Positions 23,395-31,987 of a stretch of DNA of 64,000 nt are shown piece by piece. Within the stretch, counting starts at the first letter, position 1; the number at the start of each line of letters is the position of its first letter. Under the pieces are notes generated by a model. It did no database searches and was not told where the DNA came from. It saw nothing but the letters and a program-made list of their open reading frames with translations. Position numbers and translations under genes: made by a program. Origin of the DNA: CAVVYW01 sp963752605 (GTDB lineage Bacteria > Actinomycetota > Thermoleophilia > Solirubrobacterales > 70-9); NCBI GenBank assembly GCA_963752605.1, contig CAVVYW010000006.1, positions 558,001-622,000 on the forward strand, read 5' to 3'.

Positions 23395-24177
23395 ATGCGC
23401 CTCCTCTTCATCGGCGACGTGGTCGGCAAGCCCGGCCGCGAGGGGCTTGCGGCGACGATGCCGGCACTCCGCGAGCAGCACAAGCCCGACCTGGTGATCG
23501 CCAACGGGGAGAACGTCGCGGGCGGAGTCGGGATCACCGAGGAGACGGGGCGGGAGCTGTTCGAGATGGGCGTGGACGTGATCACGCTCGGCAACCACGC
23601 CTACCGCCACCGGGACGTCTACGGCTTCATCGCCTCCGAGCAGCGGCTGATCCGGCCGGCCAACTACCCCGCCTCGAACCCCGGACAGGGACACGTAATC
23701 GTGGACGCCGCCGGGATGAGGGTCGCGGTGGTCAACCTGAGTGGAGCGCTCTACCTGCGGGTGGAGCGCTCCCCGTTCCCGGTCGCCGACGAGATCGTCG
23801 CGGAGCTGAGCGGCAGGGCCGACGCGATCTTCGTCGACTTCCACGCCGAGTTGACCAGCGAGAAGGTCGCGATGGGGTGGCACCTCGACGGCAGGGTCGC
23901 CGCCGTGATCGGGACCCACACCCACGTCCCCACCGCCGACGGCCGGGTGCTGCCGGGCGGGACCGCCTACCTGACGGACGCCGGGATGACCGGCTCCAGG
24001 GCCGGCGTGATCGGCGTCCGCAAGGAGCAGGCGCTGGAGGGGTTCGTGACGCAGATGCCGGTCCGCTTCGACAGCGCCGAGGGAGAGGTCTGGGTGATGG
24101 GTGCGCTGGTCGAGGTCGGCGACGACGGCCTAGCCCGGAGCCTCGAGCAGGTCCTCGTCCCGGCGGCGGCCGAGTAG
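23395..24177 (+). CDS. YmdB-like metallophosphoesterase
   Basis: The 260-residue protein belongs to the TIGR00282/YmdB family of calcineurin-like phosphoesterases, which can hydrolyse 2',3'-cAMP. Metal-binding motifs are visible in order: MRLLFIGDVVGKPGR, IANGENVAGG, TLGNHAYRH, FVDFHAE and GTHTHVPTADGR, then GMTGSRAGVIG. Length matches. I start at ATG 23395; a frame extending to GTG 23374 would cover the promoter hexamer. The last 48 bases overlap the convergent glycosyltransferase-like gene. The rny gene often found next to ymdB is not here. Confidence 0.88.
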   Translation: MRLLFIGDVVGKPGREGLAATMPALREQHKPDLVIANGENVAGGVGITEETGRELFEMGVDVITLGNHAYRHRDVYGFIASEQRLIRPANYPASNPGQGHVIVDAAGMRVAVVNLSGALYLRVERSPFPVADEIVAELSGRADAIFVDFHAELTSEKVAMGWHLDGRVAAVIGTHTHVPTADGRVLPGGTAYLTDAGMTGSRAGVIGVRKEQALEGFVTQMPVRFDSAEGEVWVMGALVEVGDDGLARSLEQVLVPAAAE

Positions 24178-25707
24178 CGCCACGAACAGGAACGGCAGGA
24201 ACCAGGGGATGTAGAGGTAGAACCAGTGGTCGACGGTGAGCTGGAGCCCGATCAGGACCGCCGCTCCCAGCGCCGCGACGGTCACCGCGTCCCGGTGGCG
24301 GGGGCGGAAGGCGATCAGCAGAGCGAACCCGATCACCGCGACCTTGACCGCCGACTGCAGCCAGCCGAGCGAGGGCTCCTGCCCCCAGATGCTGAACGGC
24401 GAGTCGCGGCCGGCCTGGTTCCCGACCGTGCGGTCCCAGAACTCGCTCAGGCCGGGGTCCAGCAGCGTCTGGGCCATCACGACCAGGGTCACCACTGCGA
24501 ACGCCGCGGCAAAGGGCCCGATCACCGACAGCGCCCGGCGGTCCGTGTCGTAGGTCGCGAACAGCGGCGCCAGGATCACCGGAGCGAATTTGGTCAGGGT
24601 TGCCAAGGCGAGCAGGGCCCCTCGGGCGGGTGGTGAGGTGAGGACGAGAAGGGTGGCGACCAGCAGCATCGACACGAGCGAGTCGTTCGTGTTCGACTCG
24701 AGCGCGAAGGCGGAATAGGGGCAGGCCGCCCAGGCGAAGCCGAGCAGCACGCCGAGCTCGGTGCCGCGGCGGCCGGGACGGAGCTGGCGCCCCAGCAGGA
24801 AGAGGCCGGCGAGCGTCCCCAGGTCGAAGAAGATCGCCGCGGCGTGGGCGGCCGGGAGGTCGTCCCATGAACCGCTCCAGGGGAAGATCTGCTCGAAGGG
24901 GACGTAGGCGTAGTAGGCGAGCGGCCCGTAGGTGTCCCCCGCGGCGTTGAAGGACGGGAAATTTCCGTACAGGGCCTCGCCGTCGGCGATCCGGTCGGCG
25001 CCGACCACTCCCGAGAGGCCGACGTCGATCACGTTCGAGTCGGCGACGTTGAGCCCGACCTTCACCCCGGTCAGGAACACGGCCGCGATGCCCAGCGCGA
25101 CCACCGGGGCGGACGGACTCAGGCCGCGGCCACCGCGAAACCCGAGCCAGATCGCACGTGCCAGCAGATAGACCAGGGGCGGGTAGGCGAGCGGCACGGA
25201 GACGCCGATCTCCCCGCGGTTGAAGAAGTAGTGGGAGAGGCCGAACCCGGCGACGATGACGAGCAGGTCGAGATGCGCCAGCCGGAAGGGCCGTCGCCAG
25301 TCGAGCAATCCCAGCACGAAGATCGCGCAGAGCGGCAGCCACACGTAAGGGGCGTTGAGCGCTCGCCCGAAGGCGCCCGGATAGCCGCGGGCCATCCTCC
25401 ACGCCACCTGGTGGCCCGTCCACGACTCCTGGATCTCGCCGCTCTCGTCGTCCACGACGACCTGGACCACCTGGTCGTCGTCCGAGAAGAAGCCGACCTC
25501 CCAGTCGCCGGTGCTGTCGCTGCGGGTGGCGACCGGTCGGAGGTCGGGGTTCTCTCGCACCGCCTCCATGGCGTTCTCGTCCCCCTGGGCGGTCGCCACC
25601 GCCTGCGCCTCGGGCACCTGCGGTGGCGGGAGCTCCGCCTTCGCCGTCGCCGGTGCGAGCAGCAGGCCCGCGAGGACGGCGAGGGTCGCCCCTAGGCGAA
25701 GGTCCAC
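24130..25707 (-). CDS. Polytopic membrane glycosyltransferase-like protein with extracytoplasmic PepSY-like domain
   Basis: I start at GTG 25707 (VDLRLGATLAVLAGLLLAP), which gives a signal-like helix and 525 residues. A soluble segment follows (DWEVGFFSDDDQVVQVVVDDESGEI) that resembles a PepSY domain. About ten membrane segments come next, with YGPLAYYAYVPFEQIFPW, as in GT-C/GT87-type enzymes that use polyprenyl-phosphate sugars. Substrate is unknown. It overlaps gtrA by 16 bases and follows a phosphodiesterase gene, suggesting an envelope polysaccharide or lipid pathway. Confidence 0.7.
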   Translation of the reverse strand: MDLRLGATLAVLAGLLLAPATAKAELPPPQVPEAQAVATAQGDENAMEAVRENPDLRPVATRSDSTGDWEVGFFSDDDQVVQVVVDDESGEIQESWTGHQVAWRMARGYPGAFGRALNAPYVWLPLCAIFVLGLLDWRRPFRLAHLDLLVIVAGFGLSHYFFNRGEIGVSVPLAYPPLVYLLARAIWLGFRGGRGLSPSAPVVALGIAAVFLTGVKVGLNVADSNVIDVGLSGVVGADRIADGEALYGNFPSFNAAGDTYGPLAYYAYVPFEQIFPWSGSWDDLPAAHAAAIFFDLGTLAGLFLLGRQLRPGRRGTELGVLLGFAWAACPYSAFALESNTNDSLVSMLLVATLLVLTSPPARGALLALATLTKFAPVILAPLFATYDTDRRALSVIGPFAAAFAVVTLVVMAQTLLDPGLSEFWDRTVGNQAGRDSPFSIWGQEPSLGWLQSAVKVAVIGFALLIAFRPRHRDAVTVAALGAAVLIGLQLTVDHWFYLYIPWFLPFLFVALLGRRRDEDLLEAPG

Positions 25708-26117
25708 AGCTTGTTGCCGATGAAGTTGAAGGGCATCGCGAAGGCCACCGCGATCGCCTGCGAGGCGAGCTCCGGCGTGTCCGCCCTGATCAGCAACTCG
25801 AGCACGATCAGGTTGATCCCCAGGGCGAGCACGCTCACCGTGAAGAACCGGGCCGCCTGGAAGCCGGCGTGCCCGTGCTTCGCGTCGAAGGTCCAGTGGC
25901 GGTTCCACCAGAAGTTGTTGGTGACCGCGACGCAGAAGGCAGCGATCGCGGCGGGGATGTGGTGAACGTCCAGCAACACCCCGGTGAGCACGGCGAAGAC
26001 CGCCAGGTTGACGAAGTACCCCGAGGCGCCCACGACCCCGAACTGGACGAGCTGGACCCAGTTCTCCGACTTCCTCGTCCCGCGCCCGATCCGCTTGGCG
26101 GTCTCGACGGGCATCAT
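25692..26117 (-). CDS. GtrA family membrane protein
   Basis: The 141-residue protein has four hydrophobic helices and the GtrA pattern. It shows QFGVVGASGYFVNLAVF near the start, then NNFWWNRHWTF and a closing NFIGNKLWTFA. GtrA proteins are thought to flip or present polyprenyl-phosphate-linked sugars. I use ATG 26117, which overlaps the upstream phosphodiesterase stop (ATGATG). The overlap with the next gene supports a coupled three-gene unit. Confidence 0.88.
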   Translation of the reverse strand: MMPVETAKRIGRGTRKSENWVQLVQFGVVGASGYFVNLAVFAVLTGVLLDVHHIPAAIAAFCVAVTNNFWWNRHWTFDAKHGHAGFQAARFFTVSVLALGINLIVLELLIRADTPELASQAIAVAFAMPFNFIGNKLWTFA

Positions 26118-27646
26118 CGCGCCCGGCCTCGGACTCCGAAGTGGTCGAGGATGACCGGGGCGAGATCGCGGAGCGCCCATTGCTCCTGCTTGGCCGCATT
26201 CTTCGGCCCGCATCCCACGAACAGCACCGGGCTGAGGGAGTCGCCCCGGTCGAGCGAGCCGTGGCTGCCGCCGCCCGCGTGGCTGATCCCGCCCCAGTCC
26301 ACGCACTCGAAGCCGTCCGCGGCCGAGATCAGGACGTCCCCGGCATGTGGAGAGGTGAGCGCGGACCAGAGGCGCGCCAGCGCGTCCGGGTACTCATCCG
26401 TCTCGAACCGGCCCCGGGTGACGTCCGCCGCCAGCGCCTCGGGCTCGCCCCTGACCTTCCACCCGTTCCCCCTCAGGTCGCGCAGCTGCCCACCGGGCCG
26501 GAAGCGCAGCTCGTACCCGTTCCGCTCGACCACGGCGTAGATCGGGTCGACCCGCGGCAGGCCCACCCCGTTCCGGACGAGCGGCGCTCCCTCCGGATCC
26601 GCCAGCCAGGCCACCAGGTCGACGCCGTCGGTGTCGCGGAGGCGGAGGCGGAGGCGCTCGTGCGTGGACGGATGGCTCGGGCCGGGGTCGAGGATGTAGA
26701 CGGCGGCCGCCCGCGAGGTCGGGCTGACCGCGATCTCGGCCTCCTCCGGCCGATCGGCGTTGGGCTGCAGGACGGCCCAGTCCTCCCCCAGGGTGTCGGC
26801 GAGGGGCAGACCGTGGTCGATCGAGGTCTGCGCGTGATCTGAGGTGAGGATCACGGCATGCTGCTCGAGGAAGGAGTCGAGCCCGCCGCCGGCGTCCACG
26901 ATCCGCGCGAAGTTGGTGTCGGCCTTGGCGATCGACTTCACCTGCGCCTCGGGGCCGTGGCGGTGCGAGTAGAAGTCGTTGTCGGGCAGGGCGAAGAGGA
27001 GGAAGTCGTAGGCGCCCTCCCTGACGAGCTCCTCGCCCACGCAGGATGAGTACTCATCCCTGTTGCCGGGGCGGCCGAGGTTTGAGATGCATCCGGTCGG
27101 CCGGGATGCGTAGAGGTCGCCGTAGAAGAACTCGTCCGGGGCGTAGACGGCGTGCCGGAAGTTGGCGGCCGCCGCGGCCATCTTGGCGAGGCCCTCCAGG
27201 CCGAGCTCGTGGCGCCGGCGGCCCCGGTAGATCAGGAACGGGGTCGTCGCGGTGCGCACCCCGGCGTCCCCGAGCCGCTCGAACACCGTCGGCGTCTCCC
27301 AGCTCAGGTGGTCGAGGTTCATGTTGTAGATGAGGTCGTACATCGCCCGGAACAGTCCGAAGGTGCGCGTCGCCTCGAAGGAGGAGCCGTACTCGATGTA
27401 GCGGCGCTCGAGGCGGTGGAACCAGTTCATCCCCATCACCCAGTGCCCGCCGGGACCGACGCCGGTCATCATCTCGGAGGAGGCGACCGGGGTGACCGAG
27501 GGGAAGCTCGAGACGCAGTTGTCGACGAGCTGACCGCGCTCCAACAGGGCGGCGAAGGTCGGAGCCATGCCCTCGTCGATCGCGCGGCGGAGCATCACCG
27601 GATGCATGGCGTCGACTACGACCAGGACGAGCTTTGGCGGCGTCAC
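26114..27646 (-). CDS. Alkaline phosphatase superfamily phosphodiesterase
   Basis: The 510-residue protein starts best at GTG 27646 (VTPPKLVLVVVDAMHP). It has the type I phosphodiesterase/nucleotide pyrophosphatase pattern. A metal Asp lies in VVVDAMHP, a probable Thr nucleophile in SSFPSVTPVASSEMM, and the later metal sites are ALPDNDFYSHRHG and LTSDHAQTS. A final histidine lies near ISHAGGGSHG. There is no signal peptide, so it probably works in the cytoplasm. It precedes gtrA and the glycosyltransferase-like gene. The true substrate is unknown. Confidence 0.85.
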   Translation of the reverse strand: MTPPKLVLVVVDAMHPVMLRRAIDEGMAPTFAALLERGQLVDNCVSSFPSVTPVASSEMMTGVGPGGHWVMGMNWFHRLERRYIEYGSSFEATRTFGLFRAMYDLIYNMNLDHLSWETPTVFERLGDAGVRTATTPFLIYRGRRRHELGLEGLAKMAAAAANFRHAVYAPDEFFYGDLYASRPTGCISNLGRPGNRDEYSSCVGEELVREGAYDFLLFALPDNDFYSHRHGPEAQVKSIAKADTNFARIVDAGGGLDSFLEQHAVILTSDHAQTSIDHGLPLADTLGEDWAVLQPNADRPEEAEIAVSPTSRAAAVYILDPGPSHPSTHERLRLRLRDTDGVDLVAWLADPEGAPLVRNGVGLPRVDPIYAVVERNGYELRFRPGGQLRDLRGNGWKVRGEPEALAADVTRGRFETDEYPDALARLWSALTSPHAGDVLISAADGFECVDWGGISHAGGGSHGSLDRGDSLSPVLFVGCGPKNAAKQEQWALRDLAPVILDHFGVRGRAR

Positions 27647-27656
27647 GGCCTGACCG

Positions 27657-28112
27657 CTAGCGCAGGACGCGCAGGCCCTCGTGCTTGCGCGCCTCGCGCT
27701 GCCTCCGCGACAGGGCAAGCCAGGCGAGCGCCGCCGCGGCCACGAGCGAGGCGGGCGGCGCGAAGAGGCTGACCACCGCGACGACCGCCGCCGCGAGGAC
27801 GACCCAGGCCGTCACGGCGACGGGAGCCTGGGCGTTCACCTCGGCCGCGCCCTGCTGGCGCCGGGCCGCTCCGGAGGCGATGTCGCGGCTCACGCCCGCG
27901 GCCAACCCGGCGCCGAGGAGGCCGACGGGCAACGCCGGCCAGAGCGGCTCGTCGGCGCCGGTGAGCGGCGCGGCGCAGGCGAGTACACCGAGCGGGGCCG
28001 CGCCGGCGACCGCGCCCCAGCTGGGCATGATCGGCGGCAGCACGACGCCGATCACGAGGCCGGCGGCGATCGCAAGTCCGAGCCCCTGGCAGATGGCGAG
28101 AAGCAGGTCCAT
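27657..28112 (-). CDS. Hypothetical membrane protein (DUF4126-like)
   Basis: The 151-residue protein opens MDLLLAICQGLGLAIAAGL, a start seen in DUF4126-type membrane proteins. It has about four hydrophobic helices, with a short basic loop (SGAARRQQG) and a basic C-terminus. No function is known. It ends 11 bases before the GTG of the phosphodiesterase gene and may be the first gene of that operon. A nested hairpin repeat (28148-28183) lies upstream. Confidence 0.6.
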   Translation of the reverse strand: MDLLLAICQGLGLAIAAGLVIGVVLPPIMPSWGAVAGAAPLGVLACAAPLTGADEPLWPALPVGLLGAGLAAGVSRDIASGAARRQQGAAEVNAQAPVAVTAWVVLAAAVVAVVSLFAPPASLVAAAALAWLALSRRQREARKHEGLRVLR

Positions 28113-28147
28113 GGAGGGGGCGGGAAGGCTACCGCTCGTCGACCCGC

Positions 28148-28183
28148 CCGCCGGCCCCGGACGCGAAGCGGAGGAGCCGGCGG
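28148..28183 (+). repeat. Nested hairpin repeat, copy 1
   Basis: Outer stem CCGCCGGC / GCCGGCGG (8 bp) encloses CCCGGA, a CGC-GAA-GCG mini-hairpin and GAGGA. It lies between the divergent membrane protein and aminotransferase genes. Copies 2 (29556-29591) and 3 (59397-59434) share the core but have different, still complementary, outer stems. Confidence 0.75.
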
Positions 28184-28363
28184 TGAATTTGTGGCGGGGG
28201 TTGCGATCGCGCGGGCCAATTCGGCAACACTGTCCCGCATGGCCGAGCCGGGCAAGCGAGGACGGCGGGAGGGCGTCGACCGAGGCGCGCCCCGCGCCGC
28301 CGCGCCCACACCACCTCCCGCGATCTGGAGCGCTACGCCGATCTCTTCGCGCGGCGGACTCAG

Positions 28364-29662
28364 GTGATGCGCTCCTCCGCGATGCGCGACCTGATGGCGA
28401 TCACCGCGCGGCCCGAGGTGATCTCCCTGGCCGGCGGGCTGCCGGACACCTCCACCTTCCCCGCCGACAGCTTCGCCGCGCAGATGACCCGGATCGCGCA
28501 CGAGTCCTCGGCTGAGGCGCTCCAGTACGGGCCGACCGAGGGCTTCGAGGAGACGAAGGCCTGCATCGTCGAGGTGATGGAGGCCGAGGGGATGTCGCCG
28601 GACCCCGACGACCTGATCGTCACGACCGGCGGGCAGCAGGCGATCGACCTGGTCACGAAGACGCTGGTCGACCCCGGTGACCCGGTGATCTGCGAGGCCC
28701 CCACCTACCCCGGCGCCGTCCCGACCTTCTGCAGCTACGAGGCCGACGTCATCCAGATCACCACCGACGACGACGGCATGAGGGTGGACGAGCTCGAGCA
28801 GGTGCTGAAGGACCTGGCTGCGGCGGGCCGGCGGCCGAAGTTCATCTACTCGGTCCCGAGCTTCCAGAACCCGGCCGGCGTGACGCTCTCGGAGGAGCGG
28901 CGGCGGCGGCTCGTCGAGCTCGCCCGGGAGCACGAGGTGCTGCTCTGCGAGGACAACCCCTACGGGCTGCTGCGCTTCGAGGGCGAGCCGCAGGAACCGC
29001 TCTACCGCCTCGACGGCGGCGACTACGTCCTCTATCTGGGCACGTTCTCGAAGATCCTCTCGCCCGGAATCAGGATCGGCTGGGTCGTCGCGCCGCCGCC
29101 GGTGCTGGAGAAGATCGGGCTCGGCAAGCAGGCTGCGGACCTCTGCACGTCCACTCTGACCCAGTACTTCGTGCGCGAGTACTTCGCCGAGGGACGCTGG
29201 CGCGAGTACGTCGACAGCCTGATCGACATCTACCGCGGCAGGCGGGACACCATGCTCGAGGCGCTCGAGCAGTACTTCCCCGAGCAGGCCAGCTGGACCC
29301 ATCCGCAGGGCGGTCTCTTCGTCTGGGCCACGCTGCCCGACTACATCGACACCACCGACCTGCTCGCCAAGGCCCTCAGCCGGGACGTCGCCTTCGTGCC
29401 GGGCCGCGCCGCCTACGTCGATGGCCGTGGAGCCCACTCCATGCGCCTCAACTTCTCCGGGTCCGAGGACGAGGAGCTGCACGAGGGGATCCGGCGGATC
29501 GGCAGCGTCGTCGCCGAGCAGGTCGATCTCTACGAAACGATCACGCATCAGGTTCCGCCCGGCTCCTCCGCTTCGCGTCCGGCGCCGGGCGAGCGTGAGG
29601 AGGGACGACCTGACAAGGGCGGTGACGTGGTACCGATGAAGCGGCGGAGAAAGGACCGATGA
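28364..29662 (+). CDS. PLP-dependent aminotransferase (class I/II, MocR-like fold)
   Basis: The protein matches 2-aminoadipate/aromatic-type fold-I aminotransferases. It shows VISLAGGLPDTSTFPAD, LQYGPTEGFEETK, IVTTGGQQAIDLV, SVPSFQNPAGVTLS, CEDNPYGLLRF, GTFSKILSPGIRIGW with the PLP lysine, and MRLNFSG. The first start codon in this frame is GTG 28364. However, the upstream bases in the same frame encode ERYADLFARRTQ, typical of the family N-terminus, so the true start may be ATG 28239 with a one-base error between. The last 35 or so codons run through a nested hairpin repeat and look unlike the family. Substrate is not known. Confidence 0.85.
   Translation: MMRSSAMRDLMAITARPEVISLAGGLPDTSTFPADSFAAQMTRIAHESSAEALQYGPTEGFEETKACIVEVMEAEGMSPDPDDLIVTTGGQQAIDLVTKTLVDPGDPVICEAPTYPGAVPTFCSYEADVIQITTDDDGMRVDELEQVLKDLAAAGRRPKFIYSVPSFQNPAGVTLSEERRRRLVELAREHEVLLCEDNPYGLLRFEGEPQEPLYRLDGGDYVLYLGTFSKILSPGIRIGWVVAPPPVLEKIGLGKQAADLCTSTLTQYFVREYFAEGRWREYVDSLIDIYRGRRDTMLEALEQYFPEQASWTHPQGGLFVWATLPDYIDTTDLLAKALSRDVAFVPGRAAYVDGRGAHSMRLNFSGSEDEELHEGIRRIGSVVAEQVDLYETITHQVPPGSSASRPAPGEREEGRPDKGGDVVPMKRRRKDR
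29556..29591 (-). repeat. Nested hairpin repeat, copy 2
   Basis: On the minus strand the outer stem is CGCCCGGC / GCCGGGCG (8 bp) around GCCGGA, CGC-GAA-GCG and GAGGA. The 20-base interior is 19/20 identical to copy 1, while the stem differs and still pairs. It lies inside the C-terminal coding tail of the aminotransferase gene. Confidence 0.75.
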
Positions 29663-30609
29663 AGGTCGCGGTGCTGAAGGGCGGCAGCTCGCTGGAGCGC
29701 GGCATCTCGCTCCGCTCGGCCGCCCGGGTCGAGGACGCGCTGGAGGGGCTGGGGCACGAGGTGCTTGGCATCGACGTCGGCCCCGACCTAGTCCGGCGGC
29801 TCCGCGAGGAGCGTCCCGAGGTCGCCTTCATCGCCCTGCATGGGCCGGGCGGCGAGGACGGCACCGTCCAGGAGCTGCTCGAGATCCTCGGGCTTCCCTA
29901 CACCGGCCCCGGCGTCGCCGCCTGCGCCTTGAGCATGGACAAGGTTGCCGCGAAGCACGCGCTTCGGACGGCGGGCCTGCCGACTCCCGACTGGGCCGCG
30001 TTCAACTCGACCGCCTTCCGCGAACTCGGGGCCGCCGACACGCTCGAGGAGATCGAGGAGAAGCTCGGTTTCCCCCTGGTGGTGAAGCCGGCCAGCCAGG
30101 GCTCCTCGCTCGGCGTCGAGTTCGCCTCCTCGCGCGACCAGGTGCCCGAGGCGCTGGTCGCCGCCTTCAGCTACGACGACCGGGTGCTGCTAGAGCGTTA
30201 TGTCAAGGGCCGCGAGCTCGCCGTCAGCGTGCTCGGCACTGAGCCCCTCCCCATCGTCGAGGCCATCCCGCGCGAGGAGGACTTCTTCAACTTCGAGGCC
30301 CGCTACGAGATCGGGCGCACCACCTACGTCTGCCCCGCCGATCTGCCGGCGAGCGACACACGCGAGGTCCAGGACGTCGCGGCGCGCACCTACGAGACCC
30401 TTGGCTGCAGCGGGTTCTCCCGCGTGGACCTGATCCTCGGCACCGAAGGCCCGCAGGTGCTGGAGGTCAATCCCATCCCAGGCCTCACGGACACCAGCCT
30501 CTTCCCGATGGCCGCCGAGGCGGCTGGGCTGGGCTTCGAGGCCGCGGTCGAGAAGATCGTCACCCTCGCACTGGATCGCCCGCGGACGGGCGTGACTCTC
30601 CCCGCGTAG
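29659..30609 (+). CDS. ddl: D-alanine-D-alanine ligase
   Basis: Ddl joins two D-alanines with ATP for peptidoglycan. The 316-residue protein shows the family start VAVLKGGSSLERGISLRSA. It continues with ALHGPGGEDGTVQELLEILGLPYTG, SMDKVAAK, PLVVKPASQGSSLGV and VLEVNPIPGLTDTSLFP, the last carrying metal-binding Glu and Asn. The start overlaps the aminotransferase stop. It is one of two ligase genes here; the other (58393) is frameshifted. Being intact, this copy can supply the function. Confidence 0.93.
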   Translation: MKVAVLKGGSSLERGISLRSAARVEDALEGLGHEVLGIDVGPDLVRRLREERPEVAFIALHGPGGEDGTVQELLEILGLPYTGPGVAACALSMDKVAAKHALRTAGLPTPDWAAFNSTAFRELGAADTLEEIEEKLGFPLVVKPASQGSSLGVEFASSRDQVPEALVAAFSYDDRVLLERYVKGRELAVSVLGTEPLPIVEAIPREEDFFNFEARYEIGRTTYVCPADLPASDTREVQDVAARTYETLGCSGFSRVDLILGTEGPQVLEVNPIPGLTDTSLFPMAAEAAGLGFEAAVEKIVTLALDRPRTGVTLPA

Positions 30610-30634
30610 CGCCCTCGAAGCCGCCGCCGGACGG

Positions 30635-31315
30635 CTACTGGCCGATGAAGATGCCGCCGAGCTTGTTGTTGGCGAAGGTCGGGCCGACCGTGATGGTGGG
30701 GGCGCCGGGGCAGTCCACGCCGAACGTGATCGGGTGGTCCCCTGCGGCAACGGTTCCCGTCAGCCCGAAGACGCTGAAGACCTGAGTGGCTCCTGAGGCG
30801 AAGGTGATCTGCGTATCGGGTATCGGGATGGTGTTGTCCAGATAAAGACCCAGGTCCGGGGTTCCCGCCGAGCAGGTGACCGTGACGCTGCCACTCGCCA
30901 TGGCCAAGATCCGGCCCGTCGTTGGTGCCGTCACGGTCCCCGGGCCGGTGGGATTGAGGTTATCGATTATGGGCACGCTCGGATCGCTTCTGTTCGCCAC
31001 ACCGGCGGAGGTCGGTCCCGGTGGCCCCTGCAAACCCTGGCCTCCCTGCAGCCCCTGAAGGCCCTGGGCGCCCTGCAGCCCCGCCGGCCCCGCCGGCCCC
31101 TGCGGGCCCGGGGGTCCCCGCCTGCCCTTCTTGGCGGCGGTCTGTGCCGTGCCGGTCTGCGTCCTCAGCTTCGCGACCTGGCCCTTGAGCTTCTCGAGCT
31201 CCGCACTATCGCCGCCGAAGCCATCGCCCGCGAGGGCGACCTGGGCGATCAGGACGCCCAGCACCAGCGACGCGAGCCCTACCAGGGGGCCGTGCTTCCT
31301 TGTCCCACTCTGCAC
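30635..31315 (-). CDS. Secreted or membrane-anchored collagen-like repeat protein
   Basis: The 226-residue protein has an N-terminal signal or anchor (LVGLASLVLGVLIAQVALA, residues 11-29) and a short coiled segment (AELEKLKGQVAKLRTQ). About twelve Gly-X-Y triplets follow at residues 66-101. The C-terminal globular domain is rich in Thr, Gly and Asp with two Cys residues. The layout, coiled-coil trimeriser then collagen-like stalk then globular head, resembles bacterial surface collagen-like proteins. The GTG start at 31315 is likely. No partner or ligand can be inferred. Confidence 0.8.
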   Translation of the reverse strand: MQSGTRKHGPLVGLASLVLGVLIAQVALAGDGFGGDSAELEKLKGQVAKLRTQTGTAQTAAKKGRRGPPGPQGPAGPAGLQGAQGLQGLQGGQGLQGPPGPTSAGVANRSDPSVPIIDNLNPTGPGTVTAPTTGRILAMASGSVTVTCSAGTPDLGLYLDNTIPIPDTQITFASGATQVFSVFGLTGTVAAGDHPITFGVDCPGAPTITVGPTFANNKLGGIFIGQ

Positions 31316-31380
31316 AGTAGGGCGAACCTATCACCGCGCGGGCGGCGTGGCAACCGACCGATCGGGGCGTCGACTGCCCG

Positions 31381-31872
31381 CTACTCGCTGCCGGAGGCGA
31401 AGTCCTCCGGGGTGACGTTGTCGAGGAACTCCTTGAACTTGTCCACGACCTCCTCGGTGTCCTCGACCTCGTGCTCGAACTCGATCGCCGACTCCTCGAT
31501 CACGTCGTCGGCGGCGAAGATCGGCGCCGAGCAGCGCACCGCGAGCGCGAGGGCGTCCGAAGGGCGGGAGTCGATCTCCATCTCGGAGCCGTTCATCGAG
31601 ATCGTGATCGAGGCGAAGAAGGTGTTGTCGCGCAGCTCTGTCACCGAGACCTTCTCGCACTTCGCGTCGATCTGCTCGAGCAGTTCGGAGAGCAGGTCGT
31701 GGGTCATGGGGCGCGGGGTTGCGGCGCCCTGAAGCTTCATGAGTATCGCTGCCGCCTCGGGGTGGCCGATCCAGATCGGCAGGAACTTGTTCCCGTCAAC
31801 GGTCTTCAGCAGGACGATCGGCTGCTTGCCGACCATGTCGAAGCTGACTCCGTAGATGGTCATCCGCTGCAC
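31381..31872 (-). CDS. Bifunctional nuclease family protein (DUF151)
   Basis: The 163-residue protein matches the BFN/DUF151 family: GVSFDMVGKQPIVLLKT, LPIWIGHPEAAAI, RPMTHDLL, DNTFFASITI and DSRPSDALALAVR. An acidic C-terminal tail follows. I choose GTG 31872, because AAGGAGG lies seven bases upstream; ATG 31863 is an alternative. Plant and bacterial members have DNase/RNase activity reported, but the bacterial role is unclear. It is divergent from the SRPBCC gene. Confidence 0.9.
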   Translation of the reverse strand: MQRMTIYGVSFDMVGKQPIVLLKTVDGNKFLPIWIGHPEAAAILMKLQGAATPRPMTHDLLSELLEQIDAKCEKVSVTELRDNTFFASITISMNGSEMEIDSRPSDALALAVRCSAPIFAADDVIEESAIEFEHEVEDTEEVVDKFKEFLDNVTPEDFASGSE

Positions 31873-31973
31873 TTGAAGGCCTCCTTGCGGTGGGCAGAGA
31901 AAGTATAGGAGCGGGCCGAGGGCCTCCAGGCTGGGCAAAGGCGCGAGATCCGGCCCTGCGCTCGATTGCCTGA

Positions 31974-31979
31974 CACAAT
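31974..31979 (+). promoter_or_regulatory. -10-like hexamer CACAAT
   Basis: CACAAT ends eight bases before ATG 31988 with no ribosome binding site between, like several other gene starts in this window. Confidence 0.3.
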
Positions 31980-31987
31980 CGTCACCG

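Noticed and set aside
26630..26660. GGAGGCGGAGGC-like tandem repeat
   Set aside because: It encodes an Arg-Leu alternation in the phosphodiesterase and needs no other explanation.
31025..31115. Periodic repeats at 31.0-31.1 kb as CRISPR or satellite DNA
   Set aside because: The period is nine bases or less and matches Gly-X-Y codons of the collagen-like protein; there are no spacers.
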